From JBNKVT01 sp050299335 (GTDB lineage Bacteria; Pseudomonadota; Alphaproteobacteria; Rhodobacterales; Rhodobacteraceae), in contig JBNKVT010000021.1 in assembly GCA_050299335.1 (NCBI GenBank), forward strand, positions 124,001 through 188,000: DNA of 64,000 nucleotides. The letters are read 5' to 3'. Position numbers and translations under genes: made by a program. This document shows, piece by piece, positions 55,479 through 64,000 of this stretch. The stretch's first letter is position 1, and every line of letters begins with the position of its first letter. The notes beneath the pieces were generated by a model, which saw only the letters and a program-made list of their open reading frames with translations, was not told the DNA's origin and made no database searches.

Positions 55479-55598
55479 AGGCCTGGGCAAGCTCGGGTGA
55501 AGGAGTTGAACAGGCAAGGGAAATTCCCGCCTTCGGGGCCTGGGGCAATGATCGACCTCCTGTCACTTATTGTCAGCATCTGATACTATGGTCCGGCC

Positions 55599-56306
55599 AT
55601 GGCCCGTATCGAACGCCTGTTTCATCTGCTGCAGACCTTCCGCCGCCTGGCCCCGCCGGTGACGGCGGCGGCGCTGGCGCGCGAAATGGGGATTTCCGAA
55701 CGCACCGTCTACCGCGATATCGACACGCTTCGCGGCGTCGGGGCGATCATCGACGGGACGGCCGGTTACGGCTATGTCCTGACCGAGGATCCGGCCCTGC
55801 CGCCGATGATGTTCAATGACGAGGAGATCGAGGCGCTGGTCCTCGGCCTGCGCGAGGTGCGCGAGATCGGGGACGATACCCTGGCCGAGGCCGCGATCTC
55901 GGCGCTGTCGAAGCTGAAGGCGCGTCTGCCTGAAACCCAGAGCGCCCGGCTCAGGAACGCCGTGCTGTCGGCCAAGCGCTTCGTGGAACTGCCAGAGATT
56001 GTCATCGACACGCGCGCGCTGCGCCGCGCCACCTGGGACGAGAAGGTGATCGAGATCGACTATGCCGATGTCGAGGGCCGCAGGACCAGCCGCCGGATCA
56101 TGCCCCTGTCGATCGTGTTCTTCGACCAGACGCGAATGCTGCTCGCCTGGTGTTGCCTGCGCGAGGATTTCCGCAGTTTCCGGCTCGACCGGATCGCCGC
56201 ATTTCGCCTTACCGAGGACAGTTTCCGCCCGCATCGCGTGCGACTGCTACGCGACTGTCTGGCCGGGATAAATTCGCAGCACACAAGCCACACTCCTCCA
56301 AATTGA
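55599..56306 (+). CDS. YafY/WYL-domain transcriptional regulator
   Basis: 235 aa. An N-terminal HTH (AAALAREMGISERTVYRDID, about 23-42) precedes a WYL domain (about 140-215) with VIEIDYADVEGRRTSRRIMP and LAWCCLREDFRSFRLDRI. WYL domains sense ligands or nucleic-acid ends and often control stress or defence genes. The target is unknown. The ATG at 55599 starts with MARIERLFHLL, as in relatives. Confidence 0.88.
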   Translation: MARIERLFHLLQTFRRLAPPVTAAALAREMGISERTVYRDIDTLRGVGAIIDGTAGYGYVLTEDPALPPMMFNDEEIEALVLGLREVREIGDDTLAEAAISALSKLKARLPETQSARLRNAVLSAKRFVELPEIVIDTRALRRATWDEKVIEIDYADVEGRRTSRRIMPLSIVFFDQTRMLLAWCCLREDFRSFRLDRIAAFRLTEDSFRPHRVRLLRDCLAGINSQHTSHTPPN

Positions 56307-56384
56307 CCATATTCCGCCCCCTTCCTGCCTTTTTTCGCGGGTCAGTTTACGGTAAATTCGGCCCAGTAAATGGCGGGGGCTGTT

Positions 56385-57626
56385 ATGAGGAAACAAATTT
56401 CGGGTATCTTTCTGGCCTCATTGATGGCCGCAACGGCCTGTACACAAACCGTGGCCGAGGTCAGTTCCGTGAATACCCAGACACAAGCCACCGGGGTCAC
56501 CCCGCAAGCCGCCGATTTCGCCACCTGGCGCGCGCGGTTCCGGAACAAGGCGCTCGCGGAAGGTATATCGCCCCAGGTCTTCGACGCCGCCTTCAGCGGG
56601 ATCGAGCCGGACCCGGAGGTTATCCGCCTCGACGCCTATCAGCCCGAATTCACCAAGCCGATCTGGGAATATCTCGATTCCGCCGTTTCAGGCGTGCGGG
56701 TCTCGCAGGGGCGGGAGAACTTCTCCCGCCTGTCGGCCACCTTCAACCGGATCGAGGCGACTTACGGTGTCGATGCCCATGTGGTCGCCGCAATCTGGGG
56801 GATGGAGACGAATTACGGCTCCTATCGCGGCAACATGAGCGTCATCGGCTCGCTGGCCACGCTGGCCCATGACAGCCGCCGCCGGGATTTCGGCGAGACC
56901 CAGCTGATCGCCGCCCTGCGGATCCTGCAGGCCGGGGACGTGACGCCCGACCGCATGGTCGGCTCCTGGGCTGGAGCGATGGGGCACACGCAGTTCATTC
57001 CGACCTCGTATCTGTCCTATGCGCAGGATTTCACCGGCGACGGGCGGCGCGATATCTGGGGCGAGGACCCGACGGATGCGCTGGCCTCGACGGCGAATTA
57101 CCTGAAGAAATTCGGCTGGATCCAGGGCCAGCCCTGGGGGGTTGAAGTCAAGCTTCCCGAAGGGTTCAACTTCCGCAATGTCGATCAGGACCTCCGCCGC
57201 CCGGTGGCGCGCTGGGGCGAGCTTGGGGTGACGATGCTGGACGGGACCGCGATCCCCAATCACGGCGACGCGGCCCTGCTGGCCCCGGCCGGTGCCAACG
57301 GCCCGGTCTTTGCGGTGTTCAACAATTTCCGGGTGATCAAGAAATACAACAACGCCACCTCCTATGCGATGGCGGTGGGACATCTGGGTGACCGGATCAA
57401 TGGCGGCGGTCCCTTCCGCGCCCAATGGCCCCGCGACGATGCGGCGCTGAGCCGGGCCCAGAAGGTGGAGCTTCAGGAGCGGCTGACGGCGCAGGGCTTT
57501 GATACGCAAGGGGCGGACGGCCATATAGGGCCGGACACGATCCAGGCGATCCGGGCGTTCCAGCAGGCGAGGGGGATGACACCGGACGGGTATGCGACGG
57601 CGGCGCTGTTGCAGGAATTGCGGTAG
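56385..57626 (+). CDS. lytic murein transglycosylase (MltB type) with peptidoglycan-binding domain
   Basis: 413 aa from the ATG at 56385; an earlier ATG at 56370 lacks a good leader. The N-terminus is a lipoprotein signal (lipobox LMAATAC). The SLT_2 domain (about 50-340) has HVVAAIWGMETNYGSYRGNM with the catalytic Glu, and GAMGHTQFIPTSY. A PG_binding_1 domain (about 350-410) has QERLTAQGFDTQGADGHIG. It cleaves glycan strands in the periplasm. Confidence 0.92.
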   Translation: MRKQISGIFLASLMAATACTQTVAEVSSVNTQTQATGVTPQAADFATWRARFRNKALAEGISPQVFDAAFSGIEPDPEVIRLDAYQPEFTKPIWEYLDSAVSGVRVSQGRENFSRLSATFNRIEATYGVDAHVVAAIWGMETNYGSYRGNMSVIGSLATLAHDSRRRDFGETQLIAALRILQAGDVTPDRMVGSWAGAMGHTQFIPTSYLSYAQDFTGDGRRDIWGEDPTDALASTANYLKKFGWIQGQPWGVEVKLPEGFNFRNVDQDLRRPVARWGELGVTMLDGTAIPNHGDAALLAPAGANGPVFAVFNNFRVIKKYNNATSYAMAVGHLGDRINGGGPFRAQWPRDDAALSRAQKVELQERLTAQGFDTQGADGHIGPDTIQAIRAFQQARGMTPDGYATAALLQELR

Positions 57627-57651
57627 GGCGGGGCGCTTCTTGCAAGGGGGT

Positions 57652-57675
57652 GGTGCGCAAGATGCGCACCCTACG
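57652..57675. repeat. REP-like motif, second occurrence
   Basis: GGTGCGCAAGATGCGCACC followed by CTACG resembles one arm of the repeat at 172-238 (GGTGCGTGAAATCACGCACC, then CTAC), with the inner bases changed in both halves so that pairing is kept. It can form a single small hairpin downstream of the transglycosylase gene. Confidence 0.6.
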
Positions 57676-57778
57676 GGTACTATTGCGGTAGCTTGAAAGC
57701 GGTGCAATCGGGGTTGAGACCTACCAATCTTCAGAGGGTGGCGGGGTGAACCCCGCTCTACCTACTACCAGCCAGACA

Positions 57779-58279
57779 TCAGTAGAGAGTTGGTGTAAAA
57801 ATAATGTTACCCTTTCTGGAAGCACCGCTTTCAAGACACGTATAAGTACGCTCTATTTTATGTATAAAGAACTCCCTATTTAAGTATTCTTCGCCACATA
57901 TTGCCTCCGCACCTTTCATTTCTAATAAATTCAAATACAGTTCTTCCTGAGTATACGATGACCCCATTCCGATAATTAGACAATCAACAATTGGAATGTC
58001 CTCACTGGAGAACAGGACAAAGCAATCCACGTCTTTTCCAATGACTGCCAACTTAACTCGATCAACGTCTGATATTTTCAGGCCCCATAGGCGAACCCTG
58101 AATTCCTGACTGAGCTCAATGGTGTCTTCGCCCGCAATGTCGGTTATGGTTCCCGACAAAAGTTCAGGATCAAGCAAAACTACCCTGTCTGCATTTTGAG
58201 CCCAAGATATTTGGCACGGGAATATTGTTGAAATCGCAATCAAATAGGTGAGAAAATGTTTTCTAATCCTGTTACGCAA
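57779..58279 (-). CDS. small exported nuclease-fold-like protein (AT-rich, probably acquired)
   Basis: 166 aa with a signal peptide (about 1-27, ending ISWAQ). A segment with ITDIAGEDTIELSQEFRVRL and WGLKISDVDRV resembles the SNase-like OB fold (DGDT, then VRLWGIDAPE), but the catalytic Arg/Asp/Glu set is incomplete. Base composition is far more AT-rich than its neighbours, with unusual codons, which suggests recent transfer. No close family is recognised. Confidence 0.6.
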   Translation of the reverse strand: MRNRIRKHFLTYLIAISTIFPCQISWAQNADRVVLLDPELLSGTITDIAGEDTIELSQEFRVRLWGLKISDVDRVKLAVIGKDVDCFVLFSSEDIPIVDCLIIGMGSSYTQEELYLNLLEMKGAEAICGEEYLNREFFIHKIERTYTCLESGASRKGNIIFTPTLY

Positions 58280-58559
58280 TTCAATGCCTTTGCTGATGTT
58301 TCATCTGATGGAAATAGCCTCCAGCGGGGCAGGTTCAGTGCAACCGGAACCTAGCACATAGGTTCCACTTCGTGCGTCAGAAATTTTCTCTTCAGGCCTC
58401 AGTTACACCCAATGAAGACGCGCATTCAAGAGGTCATCCTTTTCGAGCGTATCGTGCAGAAGTCGGTACCCGTCTTCTATCAGACCCGCGATGTCGCGTT
58501 TGGGAAGCAAGTGCGTATCGTGAAAGAATCCATTCGCGCCTCAGAAAACTCTCATTTTG

Positions 58560-59903
58560 TCAGGCGTCGCTGAAGGACGCCCCCAGCCCGGTCATCAGCT
58601 CGCGGAAATTCGGGAAGCTTGTCAGGAACGCCCCGGCATCGTCGATGGTGACCGGCTGGCGGGTTGCCATGCCGAGGCAGAGGAAGGACATCGCGATCCG
58701 GTGGTCCAGCCGGACGCCGACCGTCGCCCCGCCTTTGACACCACCCGGACCTGCCCCTTGGACCGTGAGGCTGTCCTCGGTCTCTTCGACCCGGACGCCG
58801 CAGGCCTCCAACCCCCGCGCCATCGCATCGATCCGGTCGCTTTCCTTGACCCTAAGCTCCTTCACCCCGCGCATGATTGTCGTGCCCTCGGCCGTCGCGG
58901 CCAGAGCGGAGAGGATCGGGAATTCGTCGATCATCGAAGCCGCCCGCTCGGGCGGCACTTCGACCCCTTTCAGAGGCCCGAAGCGCACGCGCAGATCGGC
59001 CACCGGCTCGCCGCCTTCCTCGCGGCGGTTCTCGAAAGTGATATCGGCACCCATCTCGACCAGGGTCTCATAGAGGCCAGCCCGTGTCGGGTTGAGGCCG
59101 ATATTCGGCACCAGGATGTCGGATCCCTCGGCCAAGAGCGCTGCAGCCACCGGAAAGGCCGCCGAACTTGGGTCGCGCGGCACGACGATATTCTGGGGCC
59201 GAAGCTCGGGCTGGCCGGTGAGGGTGATGATGCGCTGGCCGTCCCGCTCCTCGGTCGAGACCTCGGCGCCGAAGCCCGTGAGCATCCGCTCGGTATGGTC
59301 CCGCGTCGCCTCTTTCTCGATGACCACCGTCTGGCCCGGCGCGTTCAGCCCAGCCAGCAGCACCGCCGATTTGACCTGCGCCGAAGGCACCGGCACCGTG
59401 TAGCGCACCGGCACCGCATTCCCGGTCCCGACCAGGGTCATCGGCAGCCGGCCGCCCGCCCGCCCATGGGCCCGCGCCCCGAACAGCGCCAGGGGATCGG
59501 TGATCCGCGCCATCGGTCGCGAACGCAGCGAGGCGTCACCGGTATAGGTCACCGAAATCGGCGAGGTCGCCGCCGCCCCCATGACCAGCCGCACCCCGGT
59601 GCCGGAATTTCCGTAATCGATGACGTGATCGGGCTCGGCGAACCCGCCGACCCCGACCCCGTTCACGACCCAGCTCCCATCCGCCTGTTTCTCGACTTCC
59701 GCCCCGAAGGCCCGCATCGCGGCACCGGTATCCAGCACGTCCTGCCCTTCGAGCAGCCCCTCGATCCGGGTCTCGCCCACCGAAAGCGCGCCGAGGATCA
59801 GCGCGCGGTGCGAGATCGACTTGTCGCCGGGGATCACGGCCTCGCCCCACAGCCCCGTGACCGGATGCGAGGTCAGTTTCTCAGCGGTACCATGGGTTCC
59901 CAT
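58560..59903 (-). CDS. aroA: 3-phosphoshikimate 1-carboxyvinyltransferase (EPSPS, class II type)
   Basis: 447 aa from the ATG at 59903; longer frames exist upstream. The N-terminal PGDKSISHRAL (25-35) binds substrate; the sequence tracks the CP4-type class II enzyme (LLEGQDVLDTGAAM; SAQVKSAVLLAGLN; RDHTERMLTGFGA; RVKESDRIDAMARGL). The residue matching CP4 Ala100 is G101 in GNSGTG. It makes EPSP for aromatic amino acids. The 280 bp between it and the 57779-58279 gene hold no gene. Confidence 0.94.
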   Translation of the reverse strand: MGTHGTAEKLTSHPVTGLWGEAVIPGDKSISHRALILGALSVGETRIEGLLEGQDVLDTGAAMRAFGAEVEKQADGSWVVNGVGVGGFAEPDHVIDYGNSGTGVRLVMGAAATSPISVTYTGDASLRSRPMARITDPLALFGARAHGRAGGRLPMTLVGTGNAVPVRYTVPVPSAQVKSAVLLAGLNAPGQTVVIEKEATRDHTERMLTGFGAEVSTEERDGQRIITLTGQPELRPQNIVVPRDPSSAAFPVAAALLAEGSDILVPNIGLNPTRAGLYETLVEMGADITFENRREEGGEPVADLRVRFGPLKGVEVPPERAASMIDEFPILSALAATAEGTTIMRGVKELRVKESDRIDAMARGLEACGVRVEETEDSLTVQGAGPGGVKGGATVGVRLDHRIAMSFLCLGMATRQPVTIDDAGAFLTSFPNFRELMTGLGASFSDA

Positions 59904-60063
59904 TTCGGTCTCCTGGGGCGGAATGAAGCGCGGTTCAATCGGGTTCTTAGAGCAACTCCGCCAGCGATGGAATCGCAAATCCCCCTTCACGCCCGTCGAA
60001 CGTGCATGCCGGCCCGGCCTGGACAGATTCGGGCCGGTTTCTGTGTAACGAAAGCAGGGGATC

Positions 60064-60137
60064 TGGAGCGGGTAGACGGAATCGAACCGACATAATCTGC
60101 TTGGAAGGCAGGGGCTTTACCATTAAGCTATACCCGC
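60064..60137 (-). tRNA. tRNA-Gly (anticodon TCC)
   Basis: On the minus strand GCGGGTA (5') pairs with TACCCGC (3'), the discriminator is T, and CCA is encoded at 60066-60064. The anticodon loop is CTTCCAA (anticodon TCC, glycine), and the T arm has the GGTTCGATTCC pattern. The D arm has AGCTTAATGGTAAAGC. All features are consistent with a functional tRNA-Gly(TCC). Confidence 0.95.
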
Positions 60138-60299
60138 GCTCTGTGGGCTTATATCGGCATCGGGCGCGTTTCTTCAAGCCAAAGATTGACGCCAGAATTT
60201 CCCGGGCAGGCCTTCTGGGCGCGCCCGTCCCCGTCTGGAGGAGTACTGGCCGGGCGTGACGGGAACGTGACGCCCTGTCCGGCACGTGGCCATAACTGT

Positions 60300-60545
60300 C
60301 AGTCCGCATTGAAGTTTGACCCCCTATCGGCATCCAGTATTGACCCCTTTGTGCTGAGCCGGCCTGGCGCTGCGCAGCCTTCACATAGCGAAGCGGCGGC
60401 GGGCCTGCGGGGTTTCGGGTTGGCGCAATGCGCGGTTCTTGAGGCGCCAACTTTCGTTGCTGGTCTCGATGATTGGAGCCAGGGCCCGTGTCCGAGGACG
60501 TGGTGTAATTCTTGTGCCTTCATCGGTGTAATCTGGGTGGCCATC
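60300..60545 (-). pseudogene. IS21-family remnant (end of istB-like ORF)
   Basis: Two TTGACCCC direct repeats (60316-60323 and 60340-60347), as found at IS21-family ends, are followed on the minus strand by a reading frame with IIETSNESWRLKNRA at about 60431-60477, which resembles the IstB C-terminus. The rest of istB and istA is missing. No direct repeats marking the insertion were seen. Confidence 0.45.
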
Positions 60546-60619
60546 GAGGTGCCTGTTTGACGAGGAGTTTAGCGCCTTCAACCACGAACCACACGGAGAC
60601 CCCGAGGACCAAGACCAAC

Positions 60620-60978
60620 ATGGTCCTTGCCGAGCTTCTGGCAAAGCAGGGCGGTGGCGATTTTCTTCGCGCGGCGCCGAGGCCGTTCTGCAGCTGATCA
60701 CGGAGGCCGATGTCGAAGGCCTGATCGGCGCCGGCAAGAACGAACGAGCCGATCAGCGTACGACGTGGAGAAACGGGTATCGAGAGCGCGCGCTCGACAC
60801 CCGTTTGGGCACACTGAACCTGAAGGTGCCGAAGCTCAGGCAGGGCTGTTACTTCCCGGGCTTCCTGGCGCCACGCAAAACATCCGAGAAGGCGCTTGAC
60901 GCCGTGATCCAGGAGGCCTGGATCGGCGGCGTCTCCACGCGGCGCGTTGATGAACTGGCGCAAGCGATGGGGCTATAG
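60620..60978 (+). pseudogene. IS256-family transposase, N-terminal fragment with frameshift
   Basis: MVLAELLAKQGGGDFLRAA opens the frame and, after a one-base frameshift near 60681, it continues AEAVLQLITEADVEGLIGAG, then WRNGYRERALDTRLGTLNLK and STRRVDELAQAMGL. This is the N-terminal DNA-binding region of IS256 transposases (normally about 400 aa). It ends where the palindromic element at 60977 begins, so the catalytic domain is absent. Confidence 0.85.
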
Positions 60979-61085
60979 CATTTTGCGCCAAATCGAATTC
61001 ATTCCAAACCGCGAACGCATTTGCTACGCAAACGCTGTCTCGCGGGCGGGCGTGAATACGTGAATCCGATCAGGCGCAAAACGCT
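60977..61085. repeat. 109-bp palindromic element, copy B
   Basis: Bounded by AGCATTTTGCGCC (60977-60989) and GGCGCAAAACGCT (61073-61085), it is the same length as copy A at 25472. It joins the truncated IS256 fragment to a truncated ATPase fragment, so it either inserted between them or marks a deletion joint. Confidence 0.8.
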
Positions 61086-61092
61086 CCAGTTT

Positions 61093-61335
61093 TCAGTTGG
61101 GCTCTATGTCAGTTGAAATTGTGAGAAGACTTAACCCAAGGTCGGTTCCGATATCTCCCCTTGCAATAAGATCTGCGTAGTTAACGAGTGATGACTTCCC
61201 AATTCCCCGTTCGCCGGTAATTTGAAGGTGGTGATGAGGATTGCCATGCTTTGTTGGGAATAGTGACCGCTCTATTGCTTCGATCTCGTCCAATCTTCCA
61301 ATGAACAGGCCTGGAAATGCAATGCCTGTTGGAAT
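61093..61335 (-). pseudogene. fragment of an AAA/P-loop ATPase gene
   Basis: The open frame from about 61335 to 61093 reads FPGLFIGRLDEIEAIERSLF and, further on, LQITGERGIGKSSLVNYADL: the N-terminus and Walker A (GERGIGKSS) of an AAA-type ATPase. An in-frame TAG lies just upstream (61338-61336), and the frame stops after about 80 residues beside the palindromic element. It has lower GC than the surroundings. It is probably the remnant of a defence or mobile-element gene. Confidence 0.65.
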
Positions 61336-61381
61336 CTATGGATTACATTTCCTTTCAAATGCCCCTTCGCTCCAGAGTACA

Positions 61382-61412
61382 TAAAGGCCCCGGTGCGTCC
61401 ACCGAGGCCTTT
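61382..61412 (-). terminator. terminator of pnp
   Basis: On the minus strand AAAGGCCTCGGTG pairs with CACCGGGGCCTTT around a GACG loop. It lies 40 nt after the pnp stop. Confidence 0.85.
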
Positions 61413-61452
61413 ACTAATCGTGAAATTCCTTTGGAAACTCACTACATATTCA

Positions 61453-63576
61453 TCATGCGTCTTCGGTGATTTCCTCACCAGTCTCCTGATCGACGACCTT
61501 CATCGACAGACGGACCTTGCCGCGATCGTCGAAGCCCATCAGCTTGACCTTCACGTCCTGGCCTTCCTGGACGATGTCCTTGGGATGGCCGACGCGCTCG
61601 TTGGCCATCTGGGAGACATGGACCAGACCGTCGCGCTTGCCGAAGAAGTTCACGAAGGCACCGAAATCCATGATCTTGACCACCTTGCCGGTGTAGATCT
61701 GGCCGATCTCGGGCTCGGCGACGATCGAGTGGATCATGTCGTAGGCCTTCTGGATGGCGTCGGCATTCGGGCTGGCGATCTTGATGACGCCGTCGTCGTT
61801 GATGTCGACCTTGGCACCCGAGGTCTCGACGATCTCGCGGATGACCTTGCCGCCCGAGCCGATCACTTCGCGGATCTTGTCGGTGGGGATGGTCATGGTC
61901 TCGATGCGCGGGGCGTGGGCCGAGAATTCGGTCCGACCTTCGCTGAGCGCCTTGGCCATTTCACCGAGGATGTGCATCCGCCCGTCCTTGGCCTGGGCCA
62001 GCGCCTGTTCCATGATCGCGGGCGTGATGCCGGCGACCTTGATGTCCATCTGCAGCGAGGTGATGCCGTTCTCGGTGCCTGCGACCTTGAAGTCCATGTC
62101 GCCCAGGTGGTCCTCGTCGCCGAGGATGTCGGTCAGCACGGCGAATTCCTCGCCTTCCAGGATCAGGCCCATGGCGACACCGGCCACCGGGTTCTTCAGC
62201 GGCACGCCTGCATCCATCATCGAAAGGGACCCACCGCAGACCGACGCCATCGAGGACGAGCCGTTCGATTCGGTGATCTCGGAGACCAGACGGATCGTGT
62301 AGGGGAAGTCGGTGGCGGCGGGCAGCACGGCCTGAAGCGCGCGCCATGCCAGTTTGCCGTGGCCAATCTCGCGGCGGCCCGGGCCCATCATCCGGCCTGC
62401 TTCACCGACCGAATAGGGCGGGAAGTTGTAGTGCAGGAGGAAGTTGGAGCGGCTCTCGCCATGTAGCGCGTCGATGATCTGTTCATCGTCGCCGGTGCCG
62501 AGCGTGGTGACCACGAGGCCCTGGGTCTCGCCACGGGTGAACAGGGCGGAGCCGTGGGTGCGGGGCAGAAGGCCGACCTCGGAGACGATGGGGCGGACGG
62601 TGGAAAGGTCACGCCCGTCGATCCGCTTGCCGGATTTCAGCACGTCGCCGCGGACGACCGAACTTTCCAGTTTCTTGATCGCCGAGCCGAGATTCTTGTC
62701 CTCAAGCTCCTCTTCCGAGAGGCCTGCCTTGATGGTCTCGCGGGCGGCGGAGACCGCAGCGGTCCGCTCCTGCTTGTCGGTGATCGCAAAGGCGGCGCGC
62801 ATGGCGTCTTCGCCCAGCGACTGCACCTTGGCGTAGAGGGTGGAGTAGTCCGGCGGCTGGAAATCGAACGGCTCCTTCGCCGCGTCATTGGCCAGATCGA
62901 GGATCATGTCGATGACCGGCTGCATCTGGTCATGGCCGAATTTCACGGCACCCAGCATCTCGGCCTCGGACAGCTCGTAGGCTTCCGATTCGACCATCAT
63001 CACCGCGTCCTTGGTCCCGGCGACGATCAGGTCGAGCCGCTGCTCGGGGTTCTCGCGCAGCTTGTGCATGTCGTCGACGGCCGGGTTCAGGATGTAGTCG
63101 CCATCGACGAAACCGACGCGCGCGCAACCGATGGGTCCGAGGAACGGTGCGCCCGACAGGGTCAGGGCAGCCGAGGCGGCGATCATGGCGACGACGTCGG
63201 GGTCGTTTTCGAGGTCATGGCTGAGCACAGTGCAGATCACCTGGGTCTCGTGCTTGAAGCCCTCGACGAAAAGCGGACGGATCGGGCGGTCGATCAGACG
63301 GCTGGTCAGCGTCTCCTTCTCGGTCGGCCGGGCTTCGCGCTTGAAGAAGCCGCCGGGGATCTTGCCCGCGGCGTAGTATTTTTCCTGGTAGTGGACGGTC
63401 AGCGGGAAGAAGTCGAAGCCTTCCTTCGGTTTCTTCTCGAAGACCACGGCGGCCAGGACGCTGGTCTCGCCATAGGTGGCGACGACGGCGGCATCGGCCT
63501 GACGGGCAATCTTGCCGGTTTCGAGCGTCAGCGTGTCATGGCCCCACTCGATGGATTTCTTGTGAATGTTGAACAT
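61453..63576 (-). CDS. pnp: polyribonucleotide nucleotidyltransferase (PNPase)
   Basis: 707 aa from the ATG at 63576 after GGAAGGAAACAAG; a longer frame to 63657 is not conserved. Two RNase PH-like domains flank a helical domain, followed by a KH domain (IREVIGSGGKVIREIVETSG) and an S1 domain (GQIYTGKVVKIMDFGAFVNF). The catalytic Asp region is in ITEIEG-like DLGDEDHLGDMDFKVAG. It degrades RNA from the 3' end and works in the degradosome. rpsO lies upstream on the same strand, the usual order. Confidence 0.96.
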   Translation of the reverse strand: MFNIHKKSIEWGHDTLTLETGKIARQADAAVVATYGETSVLAAVVFEKKPKEGFDFFPLTVHYQEKYYAAGKIPGGFFKREARPTEKETLTSRLIDRPIRPLFVEGFKHETQVICTVLSHDLENDPDVVAMIAASAALTLSGAPFLGPIGCARVGFVDGDYILNPAVDDMHKLRENPEQRLDLIVAGTKDAVMMVESEAYELSEAEMLGAVKFGHDQMQPVIDMILDLANDAAKEPFDFQPPDYSTLYAKVQSLGEDAMRAAFAITDKQERTAAVSAARETIKAGLSEEELEDKNLGSAIKKLESSVVRGDVLKSGKRIDGRDLSTVRPIVSEVGLLPRTHGSALFTRGETQGLVVTTLGTGDDEQIIDALHGESRSNFLLHYNFPPYSVGEAGRMMGPGRREIGHGKLAWRALQAVLPAATDFPYTIRLVSEITESNGSSSMASVCGGSLSMMDAGVPLKNPVAGVAMGLILEGEEFAVLTDILGDEDHLGDMDFKVAGTENGITSLQMDIKVAGITPAIMEQALAQAKDGRMHILGEMAKALSEGRTEFSAHAPRIETMTIPTDKIREVIGSGGKVIREIVETSGAKVDINDDGVIKIASPNADAIQKAYDMIHSIVAEPEIGQIYTGKVVKIMDFGAFVNFFGKRDGLVHVSQMANERVGHPKDIVQEGQDVKVKLMGFDDRGKVRLSMKVVDQETGEEITEDA

Positions 63577-63752
63577 CTTGTTTCCTTCCGGGGCACGCGC
63601 ACCCCCTGGTGCCGGCCCGATAGTCCGGGTGCTTTCACCCGGCGATCCCGTTTCCATATCATCCGGTGCGCGGCCTGGGATCGGGGGCCGTCACCATGCG
63701 GACATATGCGCGGCGAATTGACGGGCCCGCGCCTCCCGGTCTTTCAAATGTC

Positions 63753-63778
63753 AAAGCGCGCCCCGATGGAGCGCGCCT
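63753..63778 (-). terminator. hairpin between rpsO and pnp
   Basis: GGCGCGC(TCC) pairs with (GGG)GCGCGCTT on the minus strand, followed by TGACATTTG. It lies just after the rpsO stop. Some transcripts may stop here and others continue to pnp. Confidence 0.65.
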
Positions 63779-63786
63779 AAAGCGTC

Positions 63787-64000
63787 TTAGCGGCGGATAC
63801 CCAGCCGTTCGATGAGCGACTTGTAGCGCTCCTCGTCCTTGCCCTTCACATAGTCGAGCAGCTTGCGGCGCTGGGAGACCATCTTCAGCAGCCCACGGCG
63901 GGAATGGTTGTCCTTCTTGTGGGTCTTGAAATGCTCGGTCAGCGTGGTGATCCGCGAGGTGAGGATCGCGACCTGCACTTCGGGCGAACCGGTGTCGCCG
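63787..64000 (-). CDS. rpsO: 30S ribosomal protein S15, C-terminal part (cut by window edge)
   Basis: 71 codons are visible, reading GDTGSPEVQVAILTSRITTL and HFKTHKKDNHSRRGLLKMVS and ending SLIERLGIRR, which is S15. The N-terminus lies beyond the right edge. S15 binds 16S rRNA and represses its own mRNA in many bacteria. rpsO before pnp is the standard order. Confidence 0.96.
   Translation of the reverse strand, partial: GDTGSPEVQVAILTSRITTLTEHFKTHKKDNHSRRGLLKMVSQRRKLLDYVKGKDEERYKSLIERLGIRR

Overview
The window looks like chromosomal DNA of a Rhodobacterales (roseobacter-type) alphaproteobacterium. The DNA is GC-rich, and the genes fit: a PHB cycle with a PhaR regulator, a CP4-like class II AroA, a LuxI homoserine-lactone synthase, TadE/TadG proteins, YtoQ, and rpsO followed by pnp. 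Genus and species cannot be told from the sequence alone. Both edges cut genes: phaB on the left, rpsO on the right.

Layout. 1-3.6 kb: PHB metabolism (phaB partial, phaA, a PHA-synthase-like hydrolase and a small coupled ORF on the minus strand; phaR divergent). 3.6-4.3 kb: dispersed repeat. 4.3-10.6 kb: a tightly overlapping MoxR/DUF58/SpoIIM/RDD membrane operon, then three tandem paralogous membrane proteins (10.6-13.4 kb). 13.6-19.1 kb: ytoQ, pheT, a Flp-like pilin, DUF302, exported msrA, a VOC protein and yggT. 19.4-26.8 kb: thioesterase, 2,4-dienoyl-CoA reductase, APH-type kinase, aldo/keto reductase, Tet-type MFS pump and an exported alpha/beta hydrolase. 27.5-38.4 kb: a minus-strand purine module of uraH, xdhA, xdhB, xdhC and a BMP-type nucleoside ABC importer, split by about 1 kb of repeats between xdhB and xdhC. 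38.7-45.6 kb: TadG/TadE-like proteins, then divergently an unusual cluster (below). 46.1-57.6 kb: luxI, an MsbA-like exporter, a Rieske-like protein lacking its cluster ligands, gph, glmU-glmS, DUF2569, alkD, a WYL regulator and a lytic transglycosylase. 57.8-64 kb: an AT-rich nuclease-like gene, aroA, tRNA-Gly, an island of transposon and ATPase fragments, pnp and rpsO.

The most interesting region is 40.6-45.6 kb. A Ser/Ala/Pro-repeat protein and a PepSY protein carry nearly the same twin-arginine-like leader (RR-x2-L-x-RLGLG-x4-YA-x-P), both contain SAP-type repeats, and both end in Cys. Between them lies one protein that fuses an HPr-kinase-like domain to a PqqD-like domain. An OmpR-family response regulator and histidine kinase follow with no gap. 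Two matching direct repeats with an 11-bp period (CTGACA-type) lie upstream of the repeat protein and just after the kinase gene. The second sits before a gene-free segment that ends in a strong hairpin, a possible regulated non-coding RNA. I infer a regulated system in which an HprK/PqqD-type enzyme acts on exported Ser-rich proteins; the biochemistry is not shown by the sequence.

The intergenic DNA is rich in repeats. There are about 100-bp imperfect palindromes, two of which are 109-bp copies of one element; one palindrome supplies a false upstream start for glmU and another truncates two genes. There is also a larger dispersed element with copies at 3.7-4.2 kb and 33.4-34.2 kb, and a short REP-like motif at 0.17 and 57.65 kb.
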